A DNA stretch of 64,000 bases, from positions 124,001 to 188,000 of the forward strand of contig NZ_RBAM01000009.1 in assembly GCF_003626645.1 (NCBI RefSeq), read 5' to 3'. This stretch comes from Streptomyces klenkii (GTDB taxonomy: Bacteria; Actinomycetota; Actinomycetes; Streptomycetales; Streptomycetaceae). The notes beneath the pieces are model-generated. The model searched no databases, was not told the DNA's origin, and saw only the letters and a program-made list of their open reading frames with translations. Both the position numbers and the translations under genes were made by a program. Shown one piece after another: positions 34,194-41,993 of this stretch; within the stretch, counting starts at the first letter, position 1; each line of letters opens with the position of its first letter.

Positions 34194-34214
34194 CCCTCGC
34201 CCCGTCTATGAGGG
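34194..34214 (-). terminator. Hairpin copy B with identical loop and a compensatory pair
   Basis: CCCTC and GAGGG pair around GCCCCGTCTAT, the same loop as copy A; the fourth stem pair is T-A here and C-G there. The stop codon of the 54-codon gene (34206-34208) lies inside the element, so translation would run into the stem. Confidence 0.6.
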
Positions 34215-34370
34215 TTCTTGTTCTTCCCGTTGTCGCCGGGCTACGCGATCAAGGATCCGTCGCAACGCAGCTTCGCTCTCTTCCCGCGTCACCGGAGGCA
34301 GGTGCAGACGGAGGTCTTTCAGCACCTCGTCCAGCCTCTGTTCCGAGAGGCGCGTCCGGGCCGCCGTCAT
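34206..34370 (-). CDS. Small acidic/basic helical protein, 54 residues, coupled gene
   Basis: From ATG at 34370, which overlaps the stop of the 67-codon gene as ATGA, the frame encodes a 54-residue charged helical protein: MTAARTRLSEQRLDEVLKDL, then PPVTREESEAALRRILDRVA and ending QREEQEPS. The heptad-like spacing of Leu and Ala with Arg/Glu suggests a helical hairpin. Coupling to the upstream small gene and sensible codon use support it as real. The gene ends inside hairpin copy B. Unknown family. Confidence 0.55.
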   Translation of the reverse strand: MTAARTRLSEQRLDEVLKDLRLHLPPVTREESEAALRRILDRVARRQREEQEPS

Positions 34371-34570
34371 CGCCTCAGCTGACGCCAGTACAGCGACGTC
34401 TGGACTTCATCCGTCGGCCGCAGGCGCAAGGCAGATCCGGTCTTGAAGACCAGTACCAACTCCGTACCGCGCGACGTCTCCAAGCTTCGGATGGCCTTGA
34501 TCTCGCGGATGTCGCCGCGGATGCTCACCATGTCATCGGGCTGCAGCTGTGACGCACTGATGCGTGCCAC
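34367..34570 (-). CDS. Small hypothetical protein, 67 residues
   Basis: The protein begins MARISASQLQPDDMVSIRG and continues with a beta-rich pattern (EIKAIRSLETSRGTELVLVFKTGSALRL). This resembles a small SH3- or translation-factor-like barrel of the kind found next to phage-related or XRE-controlled genes in Streptomyces. GTG at 34570 has GGGAG about 6 nt upstream. It overlaps the end of the frameshifted ATPase gene by 38 nt and is coupled to the 54-codon gene. Function unknown. Confidence 0.65.
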   Translation of the reverse strand: MARISASQLQPDDMVSIRGDIREIKAIRSLETSRGTELVLVFKTGSALRLRPTDEVQTSLYWRQLRR

Positions 34571-35038
34571 TGTGATCTCCCTTCACGGCCGGTACTGCCA
34601 GCACCGCCCACACTGATTTGCCGACGCCCACCCGGTTGCTCACACCCCAGGAGGTCGACAGCTCGGCCACCAGAGGAAGTCCGCGGCCTCCCTCGTCGCT
34701 CCGGGGGCTTACGGAAGGCCACCTCTCGCAGGCGTCATCGACCCTGATGCGGAGAGCGCCCACCTCCAGCCGGAACCAGGTCTCGATCTCCCGGCCCGGC
34801 GAGACGCGCCCATGCACCACGGCATTGGTCAACAGCTCGGAGAGGACCAGGAGCGCGGCGTCCTCGACCGACGCCAGCCCCAGGCCTCAAGTGCTCTGCG
34901 CAACTCGGCGCGTGCCAGGCCGACGCAGCGAGGATGACGAGCCCAACGCCGTCTTACCTCTTCGCTGTTCGCGTCATCCTGTCGTCTCTTCATGCCAAGC
35001 AGCATCACGGGTGACAGTTCGAGAAACGAGCCCGGCAT
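34533..35038 (-). pseudogene. Frameshifted ATP-binding (HATPase, anti-sigma-factor-like) regulator
   Basis: Two frames together give one protein. The first (from ATG 35038) reads MKRRQDDANSEEVRRRWARH and LARAELRRALEAWG; the second resumes with LVLSELLTNAVVHGRVSPG and ends with DEGGRGLPLVAELSTSWGV, both typical of the Streptomyces single-domain HATPase family related to RsbW/SpoIIAB. The join falls at about 34877-34881, where one C appears to be missing after TGGGGC on the coding strand. The ATPase N and G boxes are therefore out of frame with the start. It pairs divergently with the XRE regulator across a palindromic operator. Confidence 0.7.
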
Positions 35039-35039
35039 G

Positions 35040-35058
35040 GTTACCCATGATGGGTAAC
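35040..35058. promoter_or_regulatory. Perfect palindromic operator between divergent genes
   Basis: GTTACCCAT, one central G, then ATGGGTAAC form a perfect 9+1+9 palindrome, and a third half-site-like GGTAACCC follows at 35065-35072. It lies between the XRE regulator start (35122) and the ATPase start (35038), where an autoregulatory site is expected. Confidence 0.65.
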
Positions 35059-35121
35059 ATCGCCGGTAACCCGACCGCATGGCCTCCACCGCGGATTCCG
35101 TCCCTCCCCGGAGCCCCGCTC

Positions 35122-36405
35122 ATGCCCAAGTCCGAGCCTCACCAAGGCTTCCCGGCACGCCTGCTGCGAGAGGAAGCGGTGATCGAAGCGTGTCGCGTCC
35201 GCGACTTCTCCGCGATCTTCCAGTTGGCGAGGCGGGCGGGCCTCTACCCTTCGCGCCTCGCGCGGTGCGTGGAGATGACGCCGAGCGCTGTCGGAGAGAT
35301 CATCAAGGGGAAGCGCGAGATCACCAACATCAGCGTCATTGAGCGCGTGGCCGATGGCCTGCGGATCCCGGGCGGCATGCTGGGCCTCGCCCGCCGTGAC
35401 TGGGAGACGGACGATGCCCCGGTGGCCGTTCCGGTGGCGTCCGGCGACGTGGACCCGTTCGGTTGCCCGGCCGACACCGGGCCGGACGACGATCTCACTG
35501 ACCCCGAATTCGTTGCCACGCTCATCGAGAGTCAACTTCCCGAGCACTACAAGAGCTCCAACTTCTTCGGAGCCCGTCACACCATCCCCGCCGTCGTGCA
35601 GCACGCCCAGACCATCACGAGACTGTTGGAGAGCGCCCGCGCCGAGGCGCCGCGGGAAGCGCTTCTGCGAACCGGCGGAAGAGTCGCCGAATTCATCGGA
35701 TGGCTGTACCAGGACCTGGGTGATTTCCGGCGCGCGGCGCTGTGGTCCGACCGCGCGATGGAGTGGGCGCAAGAGGCCGCCGACGATCACATGCAGTCGT
35801 ACCTCCTCTTCCGCAAGAGCAACCAGGCCACCGCGCGCGCCAGCGCAGACAGGGCGGTCGGGCTGGCCAAGGCGGCGCAGCGCCTGCCCGGACTTTCGCC
35901 CCGGATCGCGGCGCTTGCCGCCCAGCAGGAGGCTCAGGGGTACGCGCTGATGCGGAACCCGAAGGCGGCCCTGACGCGGTTCGATGAAGCGCGCGCCCTC
36001 GTTGCCGAACCTGCCGAGGCCGGGCCGGCCACCGAGCTCGACACCTCGTACTGCACGCCGACGTACATCGAGATGCAGCGCGCGAACTGCTGGATCGGTC
36101 TCGGCAAGCCTCAACAGGCAATTGAGTTGTTCGAAGGGCACTTGGCAGAGTTGCCGCAGGTCTACCGCAACGACCGCGGCGTCTACCTCGCACGGCTCGC
36201 CCGCGCCTACGTTCGAGCCGGTGAGCTGGAGCGCGGAGCCGAAGCGGCAGCGAAGTCTCTCGGGATCGTCAGGCACACCGGGTCGGCCCGTACGTTCGGC
36301 GAGCTTTCGGCGGTGGTGGACTCCTTGACGGGAGAGCGGCAACTACCGACTGTAGCGGCCTTTCTTGAACACTTTGCAGCTGTTCGTGACCAGTTCGCGG
36401 CATGA
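35122..36405 (+). CDS. XRE-type helix-turn-helix regulator with TPR-like domain
   Basis: The 427-residue protein has an N-terminal HTH (about residues 25-80; LARCVEMTPSAVGEIIKGKR) and a long helical TPR-like region from about 140 to 420 (QSYLLFRKSNQATARAS; AALTRFDEARALVAEPAE; ERGAEAAAKSLGIVR). This is the common Streptomyces layout in which the TPR part may bind a peptide or partner. ATG at 35122 follows GGAG at 8 nt. Its stop overlaps the creatininase gene by ATGA, so the two are coupled. GC content is visibly lower than in the flanking genes. Confidence 0.85.
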   Translation: MPKSEPHQGFPARLLREEAVIEACRVRDFSAIFQLARRAGLYPSRLARCVEMTPSAVGEIIKGKREITNISVIERVADGLRIPGGMLGLARRDWETDDAPVAVPVASGDVDPFGCPADTGPDDDLTDPEFVATLIESQLPEHYKSSNFFGARHTIPAVVQHAQTITRLLESARAEAPREALLRTGGRVAEFIGWLYQDLGDFRRAALWSDRAMEWAQEAADDHMQSYLLFRKSNQATARASADRAVGLAKAAQRLPGLSPRIAALAAQQEAQGYALMRNPKAALTRFDEARALVAEPAEAGPATELDTSYCTPTYIEMQRANCWIGLGKPQQAIELFEGHLAELPQVYRNDRGVYLARLARAYVRAGELERGAEAAAKSLGIVRHTGSARTFGELSAVVDSLTGERQLPTVAAFLEHFAAVRDQFAA

Positions 36406-37151
36406 CTGGCCCGGAAGTGATGAGAGATGCTGGGGTCATGGACGAACTGATCACGCAAGCCACCACCGGCGACGTGCGCCGCCGAGGTCCCGCCGTCGCC
36501 GTCCTACCCATCGGGAGCTTCGAGCAGCACGGCGACCACTTGCCCCTGATCACCGACACCGTCATCGCCTGCCTCATTGCTCGCCGGTTGGCCGATGACC
36601 ACGGCCTGTTTCTCCTGCCACCGATCACCATGGCCTGTTCCCACGAGCACGCCCCGATGGCCGGTACGGTCAGCATCAGCGCCGGGACGCTGTACGCCAT
36701 GGTCAACGACATCTGGCGATCGCTCGAATCCTCGGGGCATCCCGGGCTGATCATCGTCAATGGTCACGGCGGCAACTACGTCCTGTCGAACGTCGTCCAG
36801 GAACTGAACGTCACCGGCCCCCGAGTCGCCCTCTTCCCCGTCAGTGAAGACCGGGCCCGGGCCCGCGCCGAGGCCGAGTTGGAGAGCAGCAGCGCCGAGG
36901 ACATGCACGGCGGGGAGTTCGAGGTCTCCCTGCTTCTCCACGCCGCACCGCACCTGGTGCACGAGGGCATAGAGGAGGACGACCACTCGGCTCCGAAGCG
37001 CCCCCACCTCCTCACTCTGGGCATGGCGGGCTACACCACCAACGGCATCATCGGTCAGCCGTCGCTGGCCACCGCCGCCAAGGGCAAAGCGCTCCTCGAC
37101 AGCTTTTCCCGTTCGGCACGCGCTCACCTGGACGCGATAGCTGTGCCCTGA
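36402..37151 (+). CDS. Creatininase (creatinine amidohydrolase) family hydrolase
   Basis: The 249-residue metalloenzyme has the family metal ligands: LPIGSFEQHGDHLPLITDT (Glu41, His43, Asp52), CSHEHAPM, IIVNGHGGNYVL, and DMHGGEFEVSLLL with the second Glu. The family includes creatinine amidohydrolase and the peptide-trimming protein MftE. Without a mycofactocin-type precursor nearby, the substrate is open. It is translationally coupled to the XRE/TPR regulator, a pairing that suggests a small signalling or modification module. It ends at the edge of the octamer repeat. Confidence 0.87.
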   Translation: MTGPEVMRDAGVMDELITQATTGDVRRRGPAVAVLPIGSFEQHGDHLPLITDTVIACLIARRLADDHGLFLLPPITMACSHEHAPMAGTVSISAGTLYAMVNDIWRSLESSGHPGLIIVNGHGGNYVLSNVVQELNVTGPRVALFPVSEDRARARAEAELESSSAEDMHGGEFEVSLLLHAAPHLVHEGIEEDDHSAPKRPHLLTLGMAGYTTNGIIGQPSLATAAKGKALLDSFSRSARAHLDAIAVP

Positions 37152-37211
37152 CCTGCTGACCTGCTGACCTGCTGACCTGCTGACCTGCTGACCTGCTGAC
37201 CTGTTGACCTG
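37148..37211. repeat. Octamer tandem repeat CTGACCTG, eight units
   Basis: Seven perfect copies of CTGACCTG run from 37148 to 37203, followed by one variant (TTGACCTG). The first unit includes the stop codon of the creatininase gene. It marks the right edge of the accessory patch, 30 bp before the DUF4291 relic. Confidence 0.9.
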
Positions 37212-37238
37212 CGTGAACGCGGCCAAGCCCAAAAGGAC

Positions 37239-37280
37239 CGGGAACGCCCGTACGAGCCGGTCGGCGGTGTCTGGCCGTAG
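37239..37280 (+). pseudogene. Relic of a DUF4291 3' end with 18-bp direct repeat
   Basis: The bases at 37241-37258 are identical to 33482-33499 in the last codons of the DUF4291 gene. In frame this relic reads RERPYEPVGGVWP then TAG, and the intact gene reads QERPYEPAGSLRP then TAG, with equal length from the shared Glu to the stop. It is thus a second homologous gene tail, 3.76 kb away, on the far side of the low-GC patch. Confidence 0.7.
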
Positions 37281-37347
37281 CGGGTTCATGGCCGGAAGAC
37301 GCCCTCGCCCTGCCGTGAACCCGCCGTTGCTCGGGTGTGCTCTCCGG

Positions 37348-38190
37348 TCAGATGTTCGCCAGGAGCTCTTCGAGGGGCTGGGTCGCGGCGTCTTCCGCGG
37401 GGCGGGAGAGGTACAGGGTCGTGTGGAAGTAGCCCTCGGTCTCCTTGCCGCGGGGGTCCTCGCCTGCGGCCTCGACGGCCGCGACCGCGTAGGCCTGCTC
37501 CTCCGCGCCGCTGAAGTGGCGCTGGGGGAACGTGCGGGCCGTGTATTTCTCGGTGTGCAGGCCGTGGGCGGCCAGGGCGTCGGAGATCGGGGCGTACGAG
37601 GCGGTGCGGAGCACGAACGAGGCCACCCAGGCCGGTTCGTCCGTGCCCGCCGTGAGCGCCTTGAGGGTCCTGGCGGAGAGGAACGTGGTGCCGCCGGTGA
37701 TGGTGATGAGCCGGGCCGGCCGCGTCTGCCGCAGCAGCTCGCCGCTGGGCTCGGCGGTCTCGAGGTTCTCGGCGAAGCCCCCGTCCAGCAGCCCGACGGC
37801 CCGGGCGTAGGAGACGGCTTGCGCGGCCACGTCGATCCCGACGACCCGCGCGGCCCCGGGCCGCCGCCGCGCCGCGAAGTACGCCCGGTCCTCCGCGATG
37901 AGCTCGGCGGTGGTGAGCGGCGCGAGCCGCGGGGAGGTGTAGCGCGCGTACAGCTCGTCCAGTGTGACGTCGTGGTTGAGGAGCGCCGCGTTGATGCCGT
38001 AGGAGCAGCAGATGTCGACGACCGTCAGCGGCTCGGTCGCGGCCGTGGCCCTGCGGGTCTCGGCCATACGCCGGAAGACGGCCTGGGCATGATGCGGTGT
38101 CTGGTACTCCAGAGGTCCCAGCACCGTGAAGTACGCCCGGGGGTCGGGCTGGTCGTAGATCTTGTCGAACGAGGTCATCCCGGAGGTCAT
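37348..38190 (-). CDS. Class I SAM-dependent methyltransferase-like protein
   Basis: The 280-residue protein has a Rossmann methyltransferase core with an unusual motif I, VVDICCSYGINAALL (about residues 57-71), in which Cys-Cys-Ser replaces the Gly-rich turn, and VVGIDVAAQAVSYA as the acidic-loop motif. The C-terminal half includes GGTTFLSARTLKAL. Substrate unknown. ATG at 38190 has GAGAGGA 8 nt upstream; a second in-frame ATG lies 12 nt later. The gene converges on the creatininase gene and is probably monocistronic. Confidence 0.75.
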   Translation of the reverse strand: MTSGMTSFDKIYDQPDPRAYFTVLGPLEYQTPHHAQAVFRRMAETRRATAATEPLTVVDICCSYGINAALLNHDVTLDELYARYTSPRLAPLTTAELIAEDRAYFAARRRPGAARVVGIDVAAQAVSYARAVGLLDGGFAENLETAEPSGELLRQTRPARLITITGGTTFLSARTLKALTAGTDEPAWVASFVLRTASYAPISDALAAHGLHTEKYTARTFPQRHFSGAEEQAYAVAAVEAAGEDPRGKETEGYFHTTLYLSRPAEDAATQPLEELLANI

Positions 38191-38310
38191 CGTACAAATC
38201 CTCTCGCCCCTGGGGCCGGCCGGAGACCGCCCCGCTACAGGTAGAGCCTCCGGGGCCGAAAAGGGAACAGGGCAGGGGTTAAATCCGGCCATTTTCGGCG
38301 GCGTCATGTG

Positions 38311-38330
38311 CCGTGCCCCGCGGGGCACGG
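38311..38330. promoter_or_regulatory. 20-bp perfect palindrome in a divergent region
   Basis: CCGTGCCCCG is followed directly by its reverse complement CGGGGCACGG, with no spacer, between the methyltransferase start (38190) and the membrane-anchored protein start (38410). It could be an operator or cruciform-forming site. GCCGAAAA and TTTTCGGC just upstream form a second, looser inverted pair. Confidence 0.55.
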
Positions 38331-38409
38331 GGTGCCCGACGGGCCTGGCGTGAGCACGTCTACAGTTGCCGCTCCGAGCAGGTAAGTGCGAGATAAAGCG
38401 AGAGCGTGC

Positions 38410-39456
38410 GTGTCAGTCGAGAGGCCTGCGTCCGGGAGACGCAGCAAGAACGTTTCCTCCCAGGAGCCCGAAGGCTGGCGCACCGGCCCCGCCTGGCAGG
38501 AGATGAACGGGCGGGCGGCCCGTAAGCGGCGGGTCCTCGGTGCCGTCGGCGTCGTGGCCGCCGCCGCGGCCACCCTGGCCGTGCTCCGGCCCGAGCTGCT
38601 CCTCTCCCGGATTCCGGGCGCGTGGGACGGCGGGAAGAGCGACGCGAAGACGGCCTCCCACAGCACTCCGACGCCCATGGCCCCCGAGACCGCGCGCCCC
38701 AGCGGCGCCCCCGGCAGCACCGAGGGCGTCGCCACCCCCGGCCGGCCCTTCGCCGGATCGCCGGCCGAGCAGTACGCCGACGGCGCGGCGGGCATCGTCC
38801 TGCCCGAGGCGCGGGCCGCGGGAACCATGTCGCAGGAGCAGGTTGCCGAGGGCCTGAAGCTGGCCAAGGACTTCCTCGTCGCCGCCAACCTGGACCCGGC
38901 GGTCATCCGGGGCGAGCGCCCGGCGGCGGCCCTCGCCCTGCTCGACCCGTACCAGGAAGACCTCGTCACCCGCACCGGCACCGCACTCGGCAAGCCGGAC
39001 CGGGACCACGACCCGGTCACCCTCTTCAGCCGCTTCGACGGCAAGAAGGTGCGCATGGTGGGGGAGACCGTGAAGACCCGCGGCCGGATCACCTTCGCGG
39101 AGCACAAGGACGGCTCCGTGGGCATCCGCGCCGACGTCACCTTCGTCTACCCGCTCACCAAGAACGAGCAGGGGTCCCGGGCGGTCGAGCGCACCATCGT
39201 GCGGCGCGTCCTGGACACCGACCTCCTCGACCCCGAGCGGTTCCGGGTGACGCCGGGCAGGCTGACCGTCCGCTCCTACGACGTGGACATCGCCAACTCC
39301 GCCTGCGGCGTCCACGACGGGTTCCTCCACCCCGCCTTCGACAAGGGACGCCCCGCCGGCCGGGCCCACTCCGGCCCCGCCGTCGACCCCTACGACCGCA
39401 GCCAGGACCTGGACACCGGCAGGGGCGAGGGGTGCGGGACGGTCACGCGGACGTGA
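38410..39456 (+). CDS. Membrane-anchored extracytoplasmic protein, unknown
   Basis: The 348-residue protein has a basic cytoplasmic N-terminus (AARKRR near residue 30), one membrane helix (GAVGVVAAAAATLAVL), a Pro/Thr/Ser-rich linker and an outside domain from about residue 110 (GTMSQEQVAEGLKLAKDFLV; RFDGKKVRMVGETVKTRG; IRADVTFVYPLTKN) that ends with two Cys. It resembles conserved Streptomyces membrane proteins without known role. GTG at 38410 is preferred; GTG at 38386 is an alternative start. It converges on the secDF gene across a strong hairpin. Confidence 0.75.
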   Translation: MSVERPASGRRSKNVSSQEPEGWRTGPAWQEMNGRAARKRRVLGAVGVVAAAAATLAVLRPELLLSRIPGAWDGGKSDAKTASHSTPTPMAPETARPSGAPGSTEGVATPGRPFAGSPAEQYADGAAGIVLPEARAAGTMSQEQVAEGLKLAKDFLVAANLDPAVIRGERPAAALALLDPYQEDLVTRTGTALGKPDRDHDPVTLFSRFDGKKVRMVGETVKTRGRITFAEHKDGSVGIRADVTFVYPLTKNEQGSRAVERTIVRRVLDTDLLDPERFRVTPGRLTVRSYDVDIANSACGVHDGFLHPAFDKGRPAGRAHSGPAVDPYDRSQDLDTGRGEGCGTVTRT

Positions 39457-39510
39457 AGGACGGGCGGCGGCCCGTGCGCGACCGCGCTGCCGCCGCCCGC
39501 CCCGCCGTGC

Positions 39511-39542
39511 GCCGCTTCCCGCCCGCGAGCCCGGGAAGCGGC
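39511..39542. terminator. Bidirectional hairpin terminator
   Basis: GCCGCTTCCCG pairs perfectly with CGGGAAGCGGC (11 bp) around a 10-nt loop, between the convergent membrane-anchored protein and secDF genes. Confidence 0.75.
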
Positions 39543-39556
39543 CGCACGACAGCCCG

Positions 39557-41896
39557 TCAGACCACGGCGCCCGAGCCCCGGTGCCCGTTCTCCGTGCGCG
39601 GAGCCGGAGGCGCCGTCACCGCACCGGGATGACGCCCTTCGAGGACCACCGCGAGCGGTGCCGCCGTCAGGACGGTCGAGGCGATGCCGAAGAGCACTCC
39701 GGCGAGGAGGGCGATGGAGAAGTCGGTGAGCGAGTCGCCGCCGAGGACCGCGAGTGCGGCGAGGACGAACAGCACGCCCATGCCCGTGTTGAGCGTGCGC
39801 GGCACCGTTTGCAGGATCGCGCTGTCCACGGCCGGGACGAGCCCGGCCCGGCCGGTGCGGCCCGTCCGGGGGCGCATCTCCCGGATGCGGTCGAAGACGA
39901 CCACCGTGTCGTTGACGGAATAGCCGACCACCGTGAGCAGCGCGGCCAGGAAGACGCTGTCGGCCGGCCTGCCCAGCCACGCGAACAGCCCGGTCACCAG
40001 CAGGACGTCCTGGACCATCGCCGCCACCGCCGCCGTCGCGAAGGTCCACCGGAACCGTACGCTCAGGTACAGGAGCTGGGCCGCGACCGCGGCGCCCAGG
40101 GCGAGGAGCGCCTTGTCGCGCAGCTCGCTGCCCAGGCTCGGCCCGATCCGCTCGTCGCGCTCGACGGTGACGTTTCCGCCGTGCGCCTCCAGGGCCGCCT
40201 TGATGCGCTGCTGGTCGCGGTCCGAGAGGTCGCCGGAGCGGACGACGACGTCGCCGTTGCCCGCCTTCTGCACGACGGCGCGCGGGAACCCGGCGTCACC
40301 GACCGCGGCCCGTGCCCGCTCCACGTCGACGGGGCGGCTCGTGCCGTACTCCACCAGCCGGCCGCCGGTGAACTCCACGCCCAGGTGCAGGCCGCGCACG
40401 CCGATCCCGGTGACGGCGAGCGCCAGCAGCGCGCCGCTGACGGCCAGCCAGGTGCGCCGGCGGCGCATCAGGCGCGGCCCGCGGCGCACGAGGAAGGCCC
40501 GGACGCGGCCGGCCGACGCGACCCCCGCCAGCCGCGGCCGGCGCCGCACGCTGCGCAGCCGCAGCGCCCACTCGGCGAGGACCCGCGTGATGACGAGCGC
40601 GGAGACCATGGAGGCCACCACGCCCACCGACAGGGTGACGCCGAAGCCCTTCACCGGGCCGGCGGCGAAGAAGAACAGCAGCCCGGCGGCCAGCAGCGTG
40701 GTGACGTTCGAGTCGACGACGGCGCTCCACGCCTTGCCGAAGCCCTTGCGCAGCGGGCCGCGGAGATCGGACGAGGCCGCCGGGCGGCGCCCGTACTCCT
40801 CGCGGGTCCGCTCGAAGACCAGGACGTTCGCGTCCACGGCCATGCCGATCGCGAGCACGAAGCCGGCCAGCCCCGGGAGGGTGAGCGTGGCCCCGAGCGC
40901 GACCAGCGCGGCGTACGAGATGAGTCCGTAGAGCGCGAGCGCCACCGTGGCCAGAACGCCCAGCAGCCGGTAGACGGCGACGACGAACACCGCCGTACAC
41001 ACGAGGCCGATGACCGCCGCGGCCGCGCTCGCCCGGATCGCTTCGGCGCCAAGCGTCGGACCGACGGTGCGCTGTTCGACGACCTCGACCGGTACGGGCA
41101 GAGCGCCGCCCTTGACGAGCGCCGCCAGATCGCGCGCCTCGGAGTCGCCGAACCCGCCGGTGATCTGCGCGCTGCCGCCCTGGATGCCGCTGCGGCACGG
41201 CACGCTCTGCTGCATCGCCGGCGCCGACACGACGCGGTCGTCGAGGACGATCGCAACGCGCCGGGCGGCGTCCCCGGGCGCGGCACAGGCCGCCTCGCCC
41301 GTGACGCGCGCCCAGCTTTTGTCCCCGCCGCCCCGGAACGAGAGGGCGACCGTCCAGCCGCCGCCGGTCTGCGTGTCGAGGACGGCCCGGGCGTCCTTGA
41401 CGTCCTTGCCGGTCAGGGCCGGCGGCCCCAGGCGCAGGCGCTGCCCCGGAGCGTCGGGGTCGGGCAGCGTGCGCGCTTCGCCGCCGGCCGGCGCGGACGC
41501 GGCGAGGACGGGGTGGAAGGTGAGCTGCGCGGTGCGCCCGACGACTTCGGCGGCCTTGCGGGGGTCCTGGACGCCGGGCAGTTCGACGACGATGCGGCGC
41601 TCGCCGGAGCGGGCCAGCGACGGCTCGGCCACGCCGAGCGCGTCGACCCGCTGCCGCAGCACTTCCAGGGCCCGGTCGGTGGCGGCGGCATCGGCGCGGG
41701 CTGCGGGCCCGTTACGGGTCTCCAGCACGATCTGGGTGCCGCCGCGCAGGTCAAGGCCGAGCCGGGGCGGGGTGGTCAGGGCGAAGTACAGCGAGGCGGC
41801 GACGGCGGCCAGGGCGAACAGCGCGCGCCACAGCGGGGCGCGGCGCGACCGGCGCGGCCGGGGCGCCCGGGGTATCCGGGGTTTCCGGGATGACAT
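39557..41896 (-). CDS. secDF: SecD-SecF fusion, protein translocase accessory subunit
   Basis: The 779-residue protein joins SecD and SecF. The first half has one TM, LGLDLRGGTQIVLE, a periplasmic domain and a five-TM block with AIGMAVDANVLVFERTREE. The second repeats this with GVEFTGGRLVEYG and a TM block with VGYSVNDTVVVFDRIREM. The D/R pairs in these TM motifs are the proton-pathway residues of SecDF, which pulls proteins out through SecYEG using the proton gradient. No yajC or other sec gene lies nearby, so it is likely a stand-alone paralogue of the separate secD/secF pair of Streptomyces. GTGGAG precedes the ATG. Confidence 0.93.
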   Translation of the reverse strand: MSSRKPRIPRAPRPRRSRRAPLWRALFALAAVAASLYFALTTPPRLGLDLRGGTQIVLETRNGPAARADAAATDRALEVLRQRVDALGVAEPSLARSGERRIVVELPGVQDPRKAAEVVGRTAQLTFHPVLAASAPAGGEARTLPDPDAPGQRLRLGPPALTGKDVKDARAVLDTQTGGGWTVALSFRGGGDKSWARVTGEAACAAPGDAARRVAIVLDDRVVSAPAMQQSVPCRSGIQGGSAQITGGFGDSEARDLAALVKGGALPVPVEVVEQRTVGPTLGAEAIRASAAAAVIGLVCTAVFVVAVYRLLGVLATVALALYGLISYAALVALGATLTLPGLAGFVLAIGMAVDANVLVFERTREEYGRRPAASSDLRGPLRKGFGKAWSAVVDSNVTTLLAAGLLFFFAAGPVKGFGVTLSVGVVASMVSALVITRVLAEWALRLRSVRRRPRLAGVASAGRVRAFLVRRGPRLMRRRRTWLAVSGALLALAVTGIGVRGLHLGVEFTGGRLVEYGTSRPVDVERARAAVGDAGFPRAVVQKAGNGDVVVRSGDLSDRDQQRIKAALEAHGGNVTVERDERIGPSLGSELRDKALLALGAAVAAQLLYLSVRFRWTFATAAVAAMVQDVLLVTGLFAWLGRPADSVFLAALLTVVGYSVNDTVVVFDRIREMRPRTGRTGRAGLVPAVDSAILQTVPRTLNTGMGVLFVLAALAVLGGDSLTDFSIALLAGVLFGIASTVLTAAPLAVVLEGRHPGAVTAPPAPRTENGHRGSGAVV

Positions 41897-41993
41897 GGGT
41901 TCTCCACTTCACGGCATACGGAGGCGGAGCGCCGGCCGCACACCGCCCTCCCCGGCTCGGGCCGGGCAGGCGGAAGGGGCCGCGCTCGTGGCG

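Noticed and set aside
34867..34890. Programmed frameshift in the HATPase gene
   Set aside because: No slippery heptamer or following pseudoknot is visible; a simple one-base loss explains it.
37148..37211. Octamer array considered as a CRISPR-like repeat
   Set aside because: Units are 8 bp with no spacers and there are no cas genes.
33522..37240. Insertion sequence or prophage
   Set aside because: No transposase, integrase, terminal inverted repeats or phage structural genes are found; only the direct repeat and composition suggest insertion.
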